Shown here piece by piece: positions 18,051-28,074 of a stretch of 53,297 bases of DNA. The stretch comes from Romboutsia timonensis (GTDB taxonomy: Bacteria; Bacillota; Clostridia; Peptostreptococcales; Peptostreptococcaceae), in assembly GCF_900106845.1 (NCBI RefSeq), contig NZ_LT629846.1:35903-89199 (forward strand). The letters are read 5' to 3'. The notes under the pieces were generated by a model. The model was not told where the DNA came from. It searched no databases and was given only the letters and a program-made list of their open reading frames with translations. Numbering within the stretch: the stretch's first letter is position 1; every line of letters begins with the position of its first letter. Made by a program: the position numbers and the translations under genes.

Positions 18051-18381
18051 AATTTAACCTCCTTGATATTGAATTTTTAATCATTTTTAAACCTAATTAT
18101 ATTTTAATACATATAAGTTATAAAAATACTTAATAAATAAAAATAAATGGTTATTTTTGTAATAATACTCTATACATTCATAGACTAATTAAATTGAACA
18201 AATATAATAATAATAAAATATAGAGTTATTAAACTAATATAATAAAAAATAAATAAAATGTATTGATAAATATTAAAATGTTGCAAAATAGCATATTTTA
18301 TCATAAAACATATACAAAAAATAAAAAAAGAATTTATAATATAATGTAGACACATAAAGAGATTTAATTAGGAGGAAGTAA
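18051..18381. other. divergent intergenic region, no gene
   Basis: 331 bases of very AT-rich spacer between two divergent genes. It must hold both promoters. TATAAT-like sequences are seen near 18336-18343 on the plus strand, without a convincing -35 box. I see no repeats, RNA genes or ORFs. Confidence 0.5.
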
Positions 18382-19209
18382 ATGGAGCTATATGATGCCA
18401 TTTTTTATAGAAAATCAACTAGAAAATACTCTAATAAAAAGGTAAAAGAGGGTTTATTAGAAGAAGTTAAAAATGTATGTTCACAAATTACCTATTTAAA
18501 TAAAGAATTAGATATAAAAGCACATGTTGTAGATAGAGGCCATTTAGTACATTTTTTAATGGGGAAAAAATGCAAGGTAAAAGCACCTCATTATATAATA
18601 GTAACATCTAATAAAGGAAATGATTATTTACAGAATATCGGATTTGCTATGGAGGAGGTAGTTTTAAAACTAACTACTTTAGGACTAGCTACATGTTGGT
18701 TAGAATGTAATATAAAAAGAGAAGATATTTTAGAATTTGTACAACTAAAAGACTCAGATGAAGAAAAAAATGATACGATAGTAGAATCAGAAGAAAAAAA
18801 CGAAGAGTCAAAAAACGTAAATTTAGAACAGCCATATTCAATAATTGCATTTGGTTATCCAGATGAAGATGAAAAATTATTTAGGACTAATAAGGATGTA
18901 GATCGAAAGCGTATAAGTCATGTTTGTAGAAAATTAGATAAAAATTTAGAAAAAATTGTAGAAGCACTTAGATGGGCACCATCTGTGAAAAATTCTCAAC
19001 CTTGGATATTATATAATAACTCAAATATGGTTCATTTATATGAAGAAAAACAAAAGAAAAATATTAAAGATAATAAAATAAGTATGGGTATAGCGCTTAG
19101 ACATTTTGATATAGCATGTAATAAATTTGGATTAGAAGTTGATTATTCTAAAATAGATGTTAAAAAAAGAATGGCAAAAGAGTATTATATAACTGCTACT
19201 TTAAAGTAA
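18382..19209 (+). CDS. nitroreductase-fold protein of the TM1586 type
   Basis: 275 residues. The N-terminus MELYDAIFYRKSTRKYSNKK is the nitroreductase start, and two nitroreductase half-domains follow in one chain: about 1-120 with GFAMEEVVLKLTTLGLATCWL, and about 190-275 with ALRWAPSVKNSQPWI. This matches the putative TM1586 nitroreductase family, which binds FMN but whose substrate is unknown. An acidic, low-complexity insert (about residues 132-152) separates the halves and is probably a flexible loop. RBS AGGAGG. No obvious partner gene. Confidence 0.87.
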   Translation: MELYDAIFYRKSTRKYSNKKVKEGLLEEVKNVCSQITYLNKELDIKAHVVDRGHLVHFLMGKKCKVKAPHYIIVTSNKGNDYLQNIGFAMEEVVLKLTTLGLATCWLECNIKREDILEFVQLKDSDEEKNDTIVESEEKNEESKNVNLEQPYSIIAFGYPDEDEKLFRTNKDVDRKRISHVCRKLDKNLEKIVEALRWAPSVKNSQPWILYNNSNMVHLYEEKQKKNIKDNKISMGIALRHFDIACNKFGLEVDYSKIDVKKRMAKEYYITATLK

Positions 19210-19236
19210 TAAATATATTTAACCTTAAAATATATG

Positions 19237-19265
19237 TTGACATTAAAAGTTAAAAGTGTGATAAT
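19237..19265 (+). promoter_or_regulatory. sigma-A promoter of the pyrimidine operon
   Basis: TTGACA (19237-19242), exactly 17 bases, then GATAAT (19260-19265). Transcription would start near 19272, just before the first PyrR site. Confidence 0.85.
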
Positions 19266-19290
19266 TATACACAAAGATAAACTTTAAATT

Positions 19291-19304
19291 ATCCCAGAGA
19301 GGAT
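19291..19304 (+). promoter_or_regulatory. PyrR-binding hairpin 1 (no terminator of its own)
   Basis: ATCCCAGAGAGGAT has the PyrR anti-antiterminator loop (CC-AGAGA-GG with a bulged base) and outer flanking CTT/AAG pairing. The lower stem AT/AT replaces AG/CT of the other two sites, so pairing is kept by compensating change. Unlike sites 2 and 3, no GC-rich terminator follows before the next site. Confidence 0.8.
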
Positions 19305-19356
19305 ATTAAGTATATTTTCAAATAATAAATTTATAATCAATAAAATCCTTAAAAGT

Positions 19357-19370
19357 AGTCCAGAGAGGCT
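19357..19370 (+). promoter_or_regulatory. PyrR-binding hairpin 2
   Basis: AGTCCAGAGAGGCT matches the PyrR consensus loop exactly, with CCTT (19347-19350) and AAGG (19374-19377) closing the longer stem. With UMP bound, PyrR stabilises this hairpin, which frees the terminator at 19412. Confidence 0.93.
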
Positions 19371-19411
19371 AAAAAGGTTAAATATTTTATATTATTTAAA
19401 CTTGTATTTTC

Positions 19412-19443
19412 AACCTCTAACTGGATTAGTTAGAGGTTTTTTA
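19412..19443 (+). terminator. pyr attenuator terminator 1
   Basis: AACCTCTAACT and AGTTAGAGGTT form a stem followed by T. Its 5' arm CCTCT can instead pair with AGAGG of PyrR site 2, giving the antiterminator alternative. Confidence 0.92.
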
Positions 19444-19478
19444 ATATAAAAATAAAATATAATAAAGTCTTTTAAACT

Positions 19479-19492
19479 AGTCCAGAGAGGCT
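19479..19492 (+). promoter_or_regulatory. PyrR-binding hairpin 3
   Basis: A second exact AGTCCAGAGAGGCT, closed by CTTTT and GAAAG outside. It lies 36 bases after attenuator terminator 1 and controls terminator 2. Confidence 0.93.
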
Positions 19493-19515
19493 GGGAAAGA
19501 TATCTGTAATAGATA

Positions 19516-19553
19516 AAATCCTTATACCTCATTTTGGTGTAAGGATTTTTTTT
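19516..19553 (+). terminator. pyr attenuator terminator 2
   Basis: AAAATCCTTATACC pairs with GGTGTAAGGATTTT around CTCATTTT-like loop sequence, followed by eight T. It ends 28 bases before pyrF. Confidence 0.93.
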
Positions 19554-19581
19554 AGGCTTTATTAAAGAGGGAGAGTTCATA

Positions 19582-20298
19582 ATGGTAAATGGAAAAGAAA
19601 AATTAATAGTAGCAATAGACACAAATGAATTTGATAAAGCTAAAGAATTGATAGATAAGCTAGAAGATAGTGTAGACATATTTAAGGTAGGGTTAGAGCA
19701 ATATGTAGCTACAAGGGGAAAAACAGTTGATTATTTAAAAGAAAAAGGTAAGAAAATTTTCTTAGATCTTAAGTTTCACGATATACCAAATACAATGCAA
19801 AGTGCAGTAAGAGCAGCAGTAAGAGATAATGTATGGTTAATGACGATACATGTATCAGATATGGAAGGTATGAGACAGTGTGCAGTAGCAGCTAAAGAAG
19901 AGGCTGAGAAATTAGGTATAGAAAAACCAATAATAGTAGGGGTTACTGTTTTAACATCATTAAGCGATCAAGATTTACAAGATATAGGATGTAATATGAC
20001 AACTGAAGAACTAGCTATAAAAAGAGCTAAACTGGCTAAAGAAGCTGGAATAGATGGAATAGTTTGTTCAGCACAAGAAGTAGATAAAATAGTTGAAGCT
20101 TGTGGTAAGGATTTCGTTACAGTATGTCCAGGAATAAGACCAGCAAATGCTTCTGTAGGAGATCAAAAAAGGGTAGTTACTCCTAAGGATGCTATAAATA
20201 AAGGTGCTCATTACTTAGTAGTTGGAAGACCTATAACTAAAGCTGAAAACCCAAGTGAAGCAGCAATTAATATAGTAAAAGAAATAGAAAATGAATAG
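19582..20298 (+). CDS. pyrF: orotidine 5'-phosphate decarboxylase
   Basis: 238 residues, type 1 family length. The catalytic signature LDLKFHDIPNT gives Asp62, Lys64 and Asp67; the phosphate-binding end is VCPGIRPA and YLVVGRPI. It decarboxylates OMP to UMP, the last step of de novo pyrimidine synthesis. RBS GAGGGAGAG. First gene of pyrF-carA-carB, under the PyrR attenuator leader. No pyrB, pyrC, pyrD, pyrE or pyrK follows, so the remaining pathway genes must be elsewhere. Confidence 0.98.
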   Translation: MVNGKEKLIVAIDTNEFDKAKELIDKLEDSVDIFKVGLEQYVATRGKTVDYLKEKGKKIFLDLKFHDIPNTMQSAVRAAVRDNVWLMTIHVSDMEGMRQCAVAAKEEAEKLGIEKPIIVGVTVLTSLSDQDLQDIGCNMTTEELAIKRAKLAKEAGIDGIVCSAQEVDKIVEACGKDFVTVCPGIRPANASVGDQKRVVTPKDAINKGAHYLVVGRPITKAENPSEAAINIVKEIENE

Positions 20299-20310
20299 GG
20301 GGTAGGTCAA

Positions 20311-21357
20311 ATGAAGGGGAAATTAATATTAGAAGATGGAACAATTTTTGAAGGAAAAGCATTTGGATACTTAGGAGATAGTATAGGTGAAGTAGTATTC
20401 AATACTTCTATGACAGGATATCAAGAAGTATTAACAGACCCATCATACTATGGTCAAATAGTAACAATGACTTATCCATTAGTAGGGAATTATGGAATAA
20501 ATTTAGAAGATATGGAATCAAATAAATCTCATGTGAAAGGGTTTATAGTTAGAGAAAAAAGTAATGATCCAAATAACTTTAGATGTGAGATGGATTTAGA
20601 TACATACTTAAAGCAAAATAAGGTTATAGGACTTGAAGGCATAGATACAAGAGCATTAACTAAAATACTAAGAAATAATGGAACAATGAAAGGTATAATA
20701 ACTTTAGAAAATGCATCTTTAGAAGATGTAAAATCAAAGTTAGAAGCTTTCAGAAATACTGAAGCAGTAAGAACTGTAACAAGAAAAGAAATAGAGCATA
20801 TAAAAGGTGAAGGTGCTAAGGTTGCTGTTATGGACTTTGGAGTTAAGCAAAACATATTAAGATCTTTTGCGAAAAGAAATTGTGATATAACAGTATTCCC
20901 AGCAACTACTAAGCCAGAAAAAATTTTAGGAATAAATCCTGATTTAATATTCTTATCAAATGGACCTGGAGATCCAGAAGATTTAGAAGATGTTATAGAA
21001 AATATAAAAGAATTAATTGGAAAAAAACCTATAGTAGGAATATGTTTAGGACATCAATTATTAGCTTTAACATTAGGTGGAAAAACATCTAAATTAAAGT
21101 TTGGACATAGAGGTGGAAACCATCCAGTTAAAGATTTAGAGAAGAATAAAATATTTATAACATCTCAAAACCACGGTTACTACGTATCTGAAATGCCAGA
21201 AAATATGGAAGTAACACATATAAACTTAAATGATAATACTGTAGAAGGAATGAGACATAAAGAGTTACCTATATACAGTGTTCAATATCATCCAGAAGCT
21301 TGTCCAGGACCAAAAGACAACGATTATATATTCGACAAGTTCTTAGAGTTAGTATAG
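20311..21357 (+). CDS. carA: carbamoyl-phosphate synthase small subunit
   Basis: 348 residues. The N-terminal CPSase small-chain domain includes FNTSMTGYQEVLTDPSYYGQ; the class I glutamine amidotransferase domain has nucleophile Cys245 in VGICLGHQ and His327/Glu329 in YHPEA. It hydrolyses glutamine and channels ammonia to CarB. RBS AGGGGGTAGG starts 12 bases after the pyrF stop. It belongs to the PyrR-regulated operon, so it should respond to pyrimidines; whether arginine also matters cannot be seen. Confidence 0.98.
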   Translation: MKGKLILEDGTIFEGKAFGYLGDSIGEVVFNTSMTGYQEVLTDPSYYGQIVTMTYPLVGNYGINLEDMESNKSHVKGFIVREKSNDPNNFRCEMDLDTYLKQNKVIGLEGIDTRALTKILRNNGTMKGIITLENASLEDVKSKLEAFRNTEAVRTVTRKEIEHIKGEGAKVAVMDFGVKQNILRSFAKRNCDITVFPATTKPEKILGINPDLIFLSNGPGDPEDLEDVIENIKELIGKKPIVGICLGHQLLALTLGGKTSKLKFGHRGGNHPVKDLEKNKIFITSQNHGYYVSEMPENMEVTHINLNDNTVEGMRHKELPIYSVQYHPEACPGPKDNDYIFDKFLELV

Positions 21358-21397
21358 AAAATTATAAAAATCGTTAATTAGATAAGGAGAAAAGATT

Positions 21398-24300
21398 ATG
21401 CCTAAAATAGATAGTATAAAAAAGACTTTAGTACTAGGTTCAGGACCTATAATAATAGGGCAAGCGGCAGAGTTTGATTACTCTGGAACACAAGCTTGCC
21501 AAGCTTTAAAAGAAGAAGGAATAGAAGTTGTATTAGTAAATAGTAACCCAGCTACTATAATGACTGATAAAGAAGTAGCGGATAAAATATATATAGAACC
21601 ATTAACAATAGAATTTATAGAAAAAATAATAGAAAAAGAAAGACCAGACAGTTTATTAGCTGGAATGGGTGGTCAAACAGGTCTTAATTTAGCTGTTGAA
21701 CTTCATGATGCCGGAATATTAGATAAATATGGAGTTAAGATAATAGGTACTTCAGTAGAGTCTATAAAAAAAGGTGAAGATAGAGATACATTCAGAGAAG
21801 TAATGAGACAAATAAACCAACCAGTAGTAGTTAGCGATATAGTAACTAACTTAGAAGATGGTTTAGAATTTGCAGGAAAAATAGGATACCCAGTAGTTGT
21901 AAGACCAGCCTATACATTAGGAGGAACTGGAGGAGGAATAGCTGAAACTGTAGAAGAGTTAACAGAGATACTTACTCAAGGATTACAATTAAGTCCAGTT
22001 AGCCAAGTGTTACTTGAAAAAAGTATAAAAGGTTGGAAAGAAATAGAGTATGAAGTAATAAGAGATGGCAATGGTAACTGTATAACTGTATGTAACATGG
22101 AAAACATAGACCCTGTTGGTGTTCATACAGGAGATAGTATAGTTGTAGCACCAAGTCAAACTTTAAGTGATAAAGAATACCAAATGTTAAGAAAAGCATC
22201 TATAGATATAATAAATGCTATAGAAGTTAAGGGTGGATGTAATGTTCAGATAGCATTAAACCCAGATAGTTTAGAATATGCAATAATAGAAATAAACCCA
22301 AGAGTTTCTAGATCTTCAGCTCTTGCATCAAAAGCTACAGGATACCCAATAGCAAAGGTTGCAGCGAAAATTGCTTTAGGTTACACATTAGATGAAATAG
22401 AAAATGCAGTAACTAAGAAGACTTATGCATGTTTCGAACCAACACTTGACTATGTAGTAGTTAAGATACCAAAGTGGCCATTTGATAAATTCAAGCAAGC
22501 AAACAGAAAATTAGGAACTAAAATGATGGCAACAGGAGAAATAATGAGTATAGGAAGCAACTTTGAAGCAGCTATACTTAAAGGTATAAGATCTCTTGAA
22601 ATAGGAAAATATTCTTTAGTTCATGCTCCTTCTGAAGAAAAGAGTATAGAAGAATTAAAGAAGAGTATAGTAGTTCCTGATGATGAAAGACTATTTGACT
22701 TAGCTGAAATGATAAGAAGAGGCTACAAAGTAGAAATGATAGAACAAATCACTGGAGTAGATAAGTGGTTTATAAATAAATTTAAGTGGATAGTAGAGCA
22801 AGAAGAAAAGTTAAAGGGAATGAAAATAGAAGATTTAAATAAGGAATACTTATTAGAATTAAAGAAAAAAGGATTCTCTGATAAAGGTATAGCTGACTTG
22901 ATGAAAATAAGTCCAGAAAGATTATGTGAATTAAGAAAGTTATATAACATAAAACCAGCATACAAAATGGTTGATACTTGTGGAGGTGAGTTTGATGCAT
23001 TATCTCCATACTACTACTCAACTTATGAACAATATGATGAAGTAGAAATAAGTGATAAGAAAAAAGTTGTAGTTTTAGGTTCTGGTCCTATAAGAATAGG
23101 TCAAGGTATAGAGTTTGACTATTGTTCAGTTCACTGTGTAAAATCATTAAGAAACATGGGAATAGAAACTATAATAGTAAATAACAACCCAGAAACTGTA
23201 AGTACAGACTTTGATACATCTGACAAATTATACTTCGAACCATTAACAGAAGAAGAAGTATTAAACATAATAGAAAAAGAAAATCCAGATGGAGTGATAC
23301 TACAATTTGGTGGTCAAACAGCTATAAAGTTAGCTAAGTTCTTACACGAAAAGAATATAAAGATATTAGGAACTGACTTTGAAGATATAGATGCTGCTGA
23401 AGATAGAGAAAAATTCGAAGAATTATTAGAAAAATTAGATATAAATAGACCAAAAGGAAAAGCTATATGGTCAGTTAAAGAAGGTATAAAAGAAGCTGAA
23501 AAGCTAGGATATCCAGTTTTAGTTAGACCATCTTATGTACTTGGAGGTCAAGGTATGGAAATAACTTACGATGAAGCTAAGTTATCTAAATACTTAGAAA
23601 GTGCATTCCAAAGAGACTCTAAAAATCCTGTACTTATAGACAAGTACTTAACAGGTAGAGAAATAGAAGTTGATGCAATATGTGATGGTAAGGATATATT
23701 AATACCAGGTATAATGGAACACTTAGAAAGAGCCGGAGTTCACTCTGGAGATAGTATAACAATGTATCCAAGTCAAAATGTAACTGATGAAATAAAAGCT
23801 AAAATACTTGATTACACTAAGAAAATAGCATTAGAACTAAACGTACTTGGAATGGTTAATATACAATTTATAGAATTCCAAAATGAATTATATGTAATAG
23901 AAGTTAACCCGAGAGCAAGTAGAACAGTACCGTATATAAGTAAGGTAAGTAATGTACCAATAGTAGATTTAGCTACTAGATGTATGTTAGGAGAAAAGTT
24001 AGCTGATTTAGGATATGGAACAGGAGTATACAAAGAACCTAAATTAGTATCAGTTAAGGTTCCAGTATTCTCAATGTCAAAACTTGCTAGAGTTGATGTA
24101 AGTTTAGGACCTGAAATGAAATCTACGGGAGAAGTTTTAGGTGTAGGTGAAAACTTAGAAGAAGCTTTATACAAAGGATTTTTAGCAGCAGGAAAGACTA
24201 TGTCTGATAAGAGGGGCGTAGTATTGGCTACTATAAATAATTACGATAAAGAAGAGTTTATAGAAATAGCAAGAGATATGAAGGAATTAGGATATACTTT

Positions 24301-24604
24301 TGTTGCTACAGAAGGAACAGCAAAAACCCTAAAAGATAATGGAATAGATGCTGATATAGTTAACAGAGTAGAAGAAGCAAGACCTAATATATTAGATGCT
24401 ATAAGAAATAAGCAAGTTGATATAGTAATAAATACTCCAACTAAAGGAAATGATTCTACAAGAGATGGATTTAAGATAAGAAGAACTGCAACAGAATTTT
24501 CAACAGAAGTAATGACATCTTTAGATACATTAAAGGCTTTAGTAGAGGTTAAGAAAAAAGAAATAAAAGATGCAGGATTAGAAGTATATAACATAGCTGA
24601 ATAA
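21398..24604 (+). CDS. carB: carbamoyl-phosphate synthase large subunit
   Basis: 1068 residues, full length. Two homologous ATP-grasp halves (start [19 protein letters not shown] and, near residue 560, [20 protein letters not shown]), each with [13 protein letters not shown] or [12 protein letters not shown], plus a C-terminal MGS-like allosteric domain (about 940-1068). It makes carbamoyl phosphate from bicarbonate, ATP and ammonia from CarA. RBS AAGGAG, 40 bases after carA. Its last 98 coding bases are copied again directly downstream in an exact tandem duplication that does not change the protein. Confidence 0.98.
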   Translation: MPKIDSIKKTLVLGSGPIIIGQAAEFDYSGTQACQALKEEGIEVVLVNSNPATIMTDKEVADKIYIEPLTIEFIEKIIEKERPDSLLAGMGGQTGLNLAVELHDAGILDKYGVKIIGTSVESIKKGEDRDTFREVMRQINQPVVVSDIVTNLEDGLEFAGKIGYPVVVRPAYTLGGTGGGIAETVEELTEILTQGLQLSPVSQVLLEKSIKGWKEIEYEVIRDGNGNCITVCNMENIDPVGVHTGDSIVVAPSQTLSDKEYQMLRKASIDIINAIEVKGGCNVQIALNPDSLEYAIIEINPRVSRSSALASKATGYPIAKVAAKIALGYTLDEIENAVTKKTYACFEPTLDYVVVKIPKWPFDKFKQANRKLGTKMMATGEIMSIGSNFEAAILKGIRSLEIGKYSLVHAPSEEKSIEELKKSIVVPDDERLFDLAEMIRRGYKVEMIEQITGVDKWFINKFKWIVEQEEKLKGMKIEDLNKEYLLELKKKGFSDKGIADLMKISPERLCELRKLYNIKPAYKMVDTCGGEFDALSPYYYSTYEQYDEVEISDKKKVVVLGSGPIRIGQGIEFDYCSVHCVKSLRNMGIETIIVNNNPETVSTDFDTSDKLYFEPLTEEEVLNIIEKENPDGVILQFGGQTAIKLAKFLHEKNIKILGTDFEDIDAAEDREKFEELLEKLDINRPKGKAIWSVKEGIKEAEKLGYPVLVRPSYVLGGQGMEITYDEAKLSKYLESAFQRDSKNPVLIDKYLTGREIEVDAICDGKDILIPGIMEHLERAGVHSGDSITMYPSQNVTDEIKAKILDYTKKIALELNVLGMVNIQFIEFQNELYVIEVNPRASRTVPYISKVSNVPIVDLATRCMLGEKLADLGYGTGVYKEPKLVSVKVPVFSMSKLARVDVSLGPEMKSTGEVLGVGENLEEALYKGFLAAGKTMSDKRGVVLATINNYDKEEFIEIARDMKELGYTFVATEGTAKTLKDNGIDADIVNRVEEARPNILDAIRNKQVDIVINTPTKGNDSTRDGFKIRRTATEFSTEVMTSLDTLKALVEVKKKEIKDAGLEVYNIAE

Positions 24605-24760
24605 TAATAAAGGGATAAAACTTAATGTTTTATAAGTAATGACATCTTTAGATACATTAAAGGCTTTAGTAGAGGTTAAGAAAAAAGAAATAAAAGATGC
24701 AGGATTAGAAGTATATAACATAGCTGAATAATAATAAAGGGATAAAACTTAATGTTTTAT
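24507..24760 (+). repeat. exact 127-base tandem duplication of the carB 3' end
   Basis: 24507-24633 and 24634-24760 are identical base by base. The unit covers the last 98 bases of carB, its stop codon and the left arm, loop and part of the right arm of the terminator. The second copy leaves a 3' carB remnant without a start, ending in the complete terminator. Identity with no substitution points to a recent slippage or recombination event. Confidence 0.97.
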
Positions 24761-24772
24761 CCCTTTATCCTT
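24735..24772. terminator. terminator of pyrF-carA-carB
   Basis: TAAAGGGATAAAAC and GTTTTATCCCTTTA form a 14-bp stem with a 5-base loop. The first duplicate upstream keeps only the left arm and a few bases of the right arm, so only this copy can fold fully. It also faces the convergent DUF3298 gene. Confidence 0.9.
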
Positions 24773-24776
24773 TATA

Positions 24777-25514
24777 TTATCTTCTATAATTTGATTTTAG
24801 TCTCATAGCTGTATAAATATTTTCAGGAGTGCAGTAAAATCTAGGGTTTATATATGGAGCAAATTTCTTATATTCCATTGTAAATCTTGGAATACCAAAT
24901 TCCTTAGGTGCAATTTCATCTACTCCGAAATAAATTACTATTCCTACATCAGTTAAGTAAAAAGCTTGATCTTCAGGAATATCTACAACTACATCCTTAT
25001 AATATAATTCTTTATTTTGACTTATTTTATAATTGACATAATTAGTTATAACTTTTAAATAATCAACATTAGGATTAAACACATTTCCAATAGTAAACAT
25101 ATTTCCAGTTAATAAATCAAAGTTATAATTGTTTAATTCATTGTATTCAATTTTTTCATCAACAAAGGCCATAAGATTAACTATAGTGCTTAATATATGG
25201 TTTTTACTAAATGTATTAGCATAGTTTGTAATTACTCTATACTTAACTTCTGGGTTATTGTTTTTATTATTATCATCATTTACCTGTATTTCTTCATCTA
25301 TTAATCCATTTTTAAATGTAAATACATCAGATTTTATTGTTGAGTTTATATTATTAAGTACATTTTGGCTTACATTAAAATAAGAATTTCTTAATGTAAA
25401 AAAAGAAGGATATTGTAATGAAGAAGAAAAAGTACTTCCTATACTTAAATCTTCATTAAATTTTACATGTATAGGATTATATAAGCAGTTATCAGACCTT
25501 TCATAATAATTCAT
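24777..25514 (-). CDS. DUF3298 domain-containing protein
   Basis: 245 residues, no signal peptide seen. The C-terminal 90 residues fit DUF3298 (AFYLTDVGIVIYFGVDEIAPKEFGIPRF...), and the central part resembles the DUF4163 region that often precedes it, as in RsiV-like anti-sigma proteins and surface proteins. Here there is no transmembrane segment and no sigma factor gene beside it. An Asn/Asp-rich linker is near residue 80. RBS AGGAGGTAATTT. Function unknown. Confidence 0.8.
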   Translation of the reverse strand: MNYYERSDNCLYNPIHVKFNEDLSIGSTFSSSLQYPSFFTLRNSYFNVSQNVLNNINSTIKSDVFTFKNGLIDEEIQVNDDNNKNNNPEVKYRVITNYANTFSKNHILSTIVNLMAFVDEKIEYNELNNYNFDLLTGNMFTIGNVFNPNVDYLKVITNYVNYKISQNKELYYKDVVVDIPEDQAFYLTDVGIVIYFGVDEIAPKEFGIPRFTMEYKKFAPYINPRFYCTPENIYTAMRLKSNYRR

Positions 25515-25732
25515 ATTAAATTACCTCCTGTTATAGAAAATCAATTAGAATATAGTATGCTAGTTTATAAAAATAGCAAATAGGTTTATAATATAAACTT
25601 ATTTATAATATATAATTTTAGAACCCTTAAATAATTAATAACTAGGAATATAAAGTATATAAAATACCGAAAATATTAAGTAATTATATGGTATAATACA
25701 TAAATTGATAGAATTAATTTAGGAGGAATTCA

Positions 25733-26605
25733 ATGTTATTATTAGCAGATAAATGGAAAGACTACGAGCTTATAGATATGGGTAACGGAGAAAAATTAGA
25801 GCGTTGGGGAGATATAGTATTAAGAAGACCAGATCCTCAAGTTATGTGGCCTATACCAAATGAAAGTGGGTTATGGAAAAATCCTCACGGACATTACCAC
25901 AGAAGTAACAGAGGCGGAGGACAATGGGAACATAAAAAGAAATATCCAGAAAGATGGACAATAAGTTATAAAAATTTAAAGTTTAATATAAGTCCGACAG
26001 GATTTAAACATACTGGACTATTCCCAGAACAAGCAGCAAACTGGGATTGGGCAATGGATAAGATAGAAAATGCTAAAAGACCAATAAAGGTATTAAATCT
26101 TTTTGCATATACTGGTGGAGCTACAGTAGCTTGTGCAGCAGCAGGAGCAGAAGTATGTCACGTTGATGCTTCTAAAGGTATGGTAACTTGGGCTAAGGAA
26201 AATTTACATACATCAGGATTAGGCGATAAAAAAGTAAGATTTATAGTTGATGATGTTGTTAAGTTTGTTGAAAGAGAAATAAGAAGAGGCAATAAATACG
26301 ATGCGATAATAATGGATCCACCTTCTTACGGAAGAGGGCCTAAAGGTGAGGTTTGGCAAATAGAAGAGAAATTATATGGTTTAGTTGAATTATGTACAAA
26401 AGTATTATCAGATGAACCTTTATTCTTCTTAATAAACTCATATACAACTGGATTATCTCCAATAATACTTGAGCATATATTAGATGCTACAGTAGCTAAA
26501 AAAGCTAAAGGTGGAAAAATATATGGAGGAGAAATCGGTATACCAACATCTAGAGATGGTAAAGTTCTTCCATGTGGTATATTTGGAAGATGGGAGTCTA
26601 AATAA
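25733..26605 (+). CDS. class I SAM-dependent methyltransferase, RlmI/RlmK-like
   Basis: 290 residues. SAM-binding motif I is VLNLFAYTGGATVACAAAG near residue 123, the acidic motif II is HVDASKGMV, and the catalytic-type MDPPSYGRGPKGEVW lies near residue 188. This matches the SAM methyltransferase family that includes 23S rRNA methyltransferases; the short form without a PUA domain is common in clostridia, and the exact target is unknown. RBS AGGAGG; a TATAAT (25692-25697) lies upstream. Its stop codon overlaps the start of the pseudouridine synthase gene by one base, suggesting a shared role in RNA modification. Confidence 0.87.
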   Translation: MLLLADKWKDYELIDMGNGEKLERWGDIVLRRPDPQVMWPIPNESGLWKNPHGHYHRSNRGGGQWEHKKKYPERWTISYKNLKFNISPTGFKHTGLFPEQAANWDWAMDKIENAKRPIKVLNLFAYTGGATVACAAAGAEVCHVDASKGMVTWAKENLHTSGLGDKKVRFIVDDVVKFVEREIRRGNKYDAIIMDPPSYGRGPKGEVWQIEEKLYGLVELCTKVLSDEPLFFLINSYTTGLSPIILEHILDATVAKKAKGGKIYGGEIGIPTSRDGKVLPCGIFGRWESK

Positions 26606-27270
26606 TGATTAAAATCATATTTGAAGATAATCATCTTTTAGTTGTAGAAAAGCCTGTAAATATACTTTCTCAAGGTGATGATACTAATGATAAAGATATG
26701 GTCAACTTACTTAAACAATATGTAAAGGAAAAGTATAATAAACCAGGTAATGTATATATTGGTTTAGTTCATAGATTGGATAGACCTGTAGGTGGAATTA
26801 TGGTATTTGCAAAGACTTCTAAAGCTGCATCTAGACTATCTGACCAAGTTAGGACTAAAACCTTTAAAAAGACTTATAGAGCTGTTATACACGGTGATAT
26901 GAATAAGAAAGAAGATACTCTTAAAGATTATCTTTATAAGAATAAAAAGACTAACATGGTAAGTGTAGTTAATAGGGATCATAAGGAAGCCAAAAATGCT
27001 GAGTTAAGTTATAAGACCTTAGATAGAAAAGATGGATTTAGTCTTGTTGAGATAGATTTAAAAACAGGAAGACCTCATCAAATAAGAGTTCAATTTGCAA
27101 GTAGAAAGCATCCTTTATTTGGAGATCAAAGATATGGACAAAATGTTAATAAAGTTGGTCAACAAATAGCACTATGGTCTTATAAACTAGAAATAATACA
27201 CCCTACAACTAAAGAAAAAATGGAGTTTACATGTGAACCACCTAAGGAATATCCATGGAACTTATTTTAA
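26605..27270 (+). CDS. RluA-family pseudouridine synthase
   Basis: 221 residues. Catalytic Asp59 is in VHRLDRPVGGIMVFAKT, and the family C-terminal motif is TGRPHQIRVQFA. There is no N-terminal S4 domain, so it is a short RluA/TruC-like form; whether it modifies 23S rRNA or tRNA cannot be decided. It starts at the A of the preceding stop (TAATG), so it is translationally coupled to the methyltransferase. Confidence 0.93.
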   Translation: MIKIIFEDNHLLVVEKPVNILSQGDDTNDKDMVNLLKQYVKEKYNKPGNVYIGLVHRLDRPVGGIMVFAKTSKAASRLSDQVRTKTFKKTYRAVIHGDMNKKEDTLKDYLYKNKKTNMVSVVNRDHKEAKNAELSYKTLDRKDGFSLVEIDLKTGRPHQIRVQFASRKHPLFGDQRYGQNVNKVGQQIALWSYKLEIIHPTTKEKMEFTCEPPKEYPWNLF

Positions 27271-27288
27271 TAGTTAAGAGGAATTAGT

Positions 27289-27993
27289 ATGGATAAATAT
27301 ATAGGATTTTATATAGATAGACCTATTGGTAATAATATATTTTCATATGAAGATAGAGAAAATAAAAAAATATATGTACCAAAACTTATAGAAGGAACTT
27401 TAGATGATGTTTCAGTTGGAGAAGAAATAGTATTCAATGAAATTGATGAGGATATTGAAATAAAGGCTAAGGGACTTAAGAATATGATTATATATAAGTA
27501 TCAAGATAAAGATGTATATATATTTGATAATCATAACCATGCCTTTTATTTTTGGATAAAAAGTTTGAAAAAGGGAAACTTTACTAAAGGGTGTAAATTA
27601 GTCCATGTAGATCAACACAAAGATACAAGAGAACCTGAAAATTATAATGTAGATATAGATAATATTGATGATGTATTTAAGTATACTAATGAAACTTTAA
27701 ATGTAGGAAGTTTTATTAAGCCTGCTTTAAAACATGATATATTTTCTGAGGTAATTATAATAGATAGTTCTTATGGATTTAATTTAGATATAGAAGGAGA
27801 ATATGTACTAGACATAGATTTAGATATATTCTCAAAGGACATGGATTATATTCCTTATGATTTAAAAGTTTCAAAAATAAAAGATTTAATAAAAAAAGCA
27901 AAAGTAATAACAATAGCATCTAGTCCATTTTTTATAGAACAAGACTATGCTATAAAAGTATTAAAAGAATTATTTAATTATGATATAATATAA
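27289..27993 (+). CDS. UPF0489 family protein (arginase-like fold)
   Basis: 234 residues. Two metal-type motifs match UPF0489: LVHVDQHKDTREP near residue 104 and VLDIDLDIFSKDMDY near residue 169, reminiscent of the arginase/histone deacetylase-like fold. The N-terminal 70 residues are a beta-rich extension. Biochemical activity of the family is not established. RBS GAGGAATT. It follows the RNA modification genes by 18 bases and is likely in the same operon. Confidence 0.82.
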   Translation: MDKYIGFYIDRPIGNNIFSYEDRENKKIYVPKLIEGTLDDVSVGEEIVFNEIDEDIEIKAKGLKNMIIYKYQDKDVYIFDNHNHAFYFWIKSLKKGNFTKGCKLVHVDQHKDTREPENYNVDIDNIDDVFKYTNETLNVGSFIKPALKHDIFSEVIIIDSSYGFNLDIEGEYVLDIDLDIFSKDMDYIPYDLKVSKIKDLIKKAKVITIASSPFFIEQDYAIKVLKELFNYDII

Positions 27994-28074
27994 TAGTTAG
28001 TTTAACGTATTTAATAAATACATAATTAATTTTTAATATAAAAATATACTAAATATAACTAGGAGGACAAAGGT

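Noticed and set aside
24634-24733. Second copy of carB sequence as a small gene
   Set aside because: It has no start codon or RBS in the carB frame; it is a non-coding duplicate of the 3' end.
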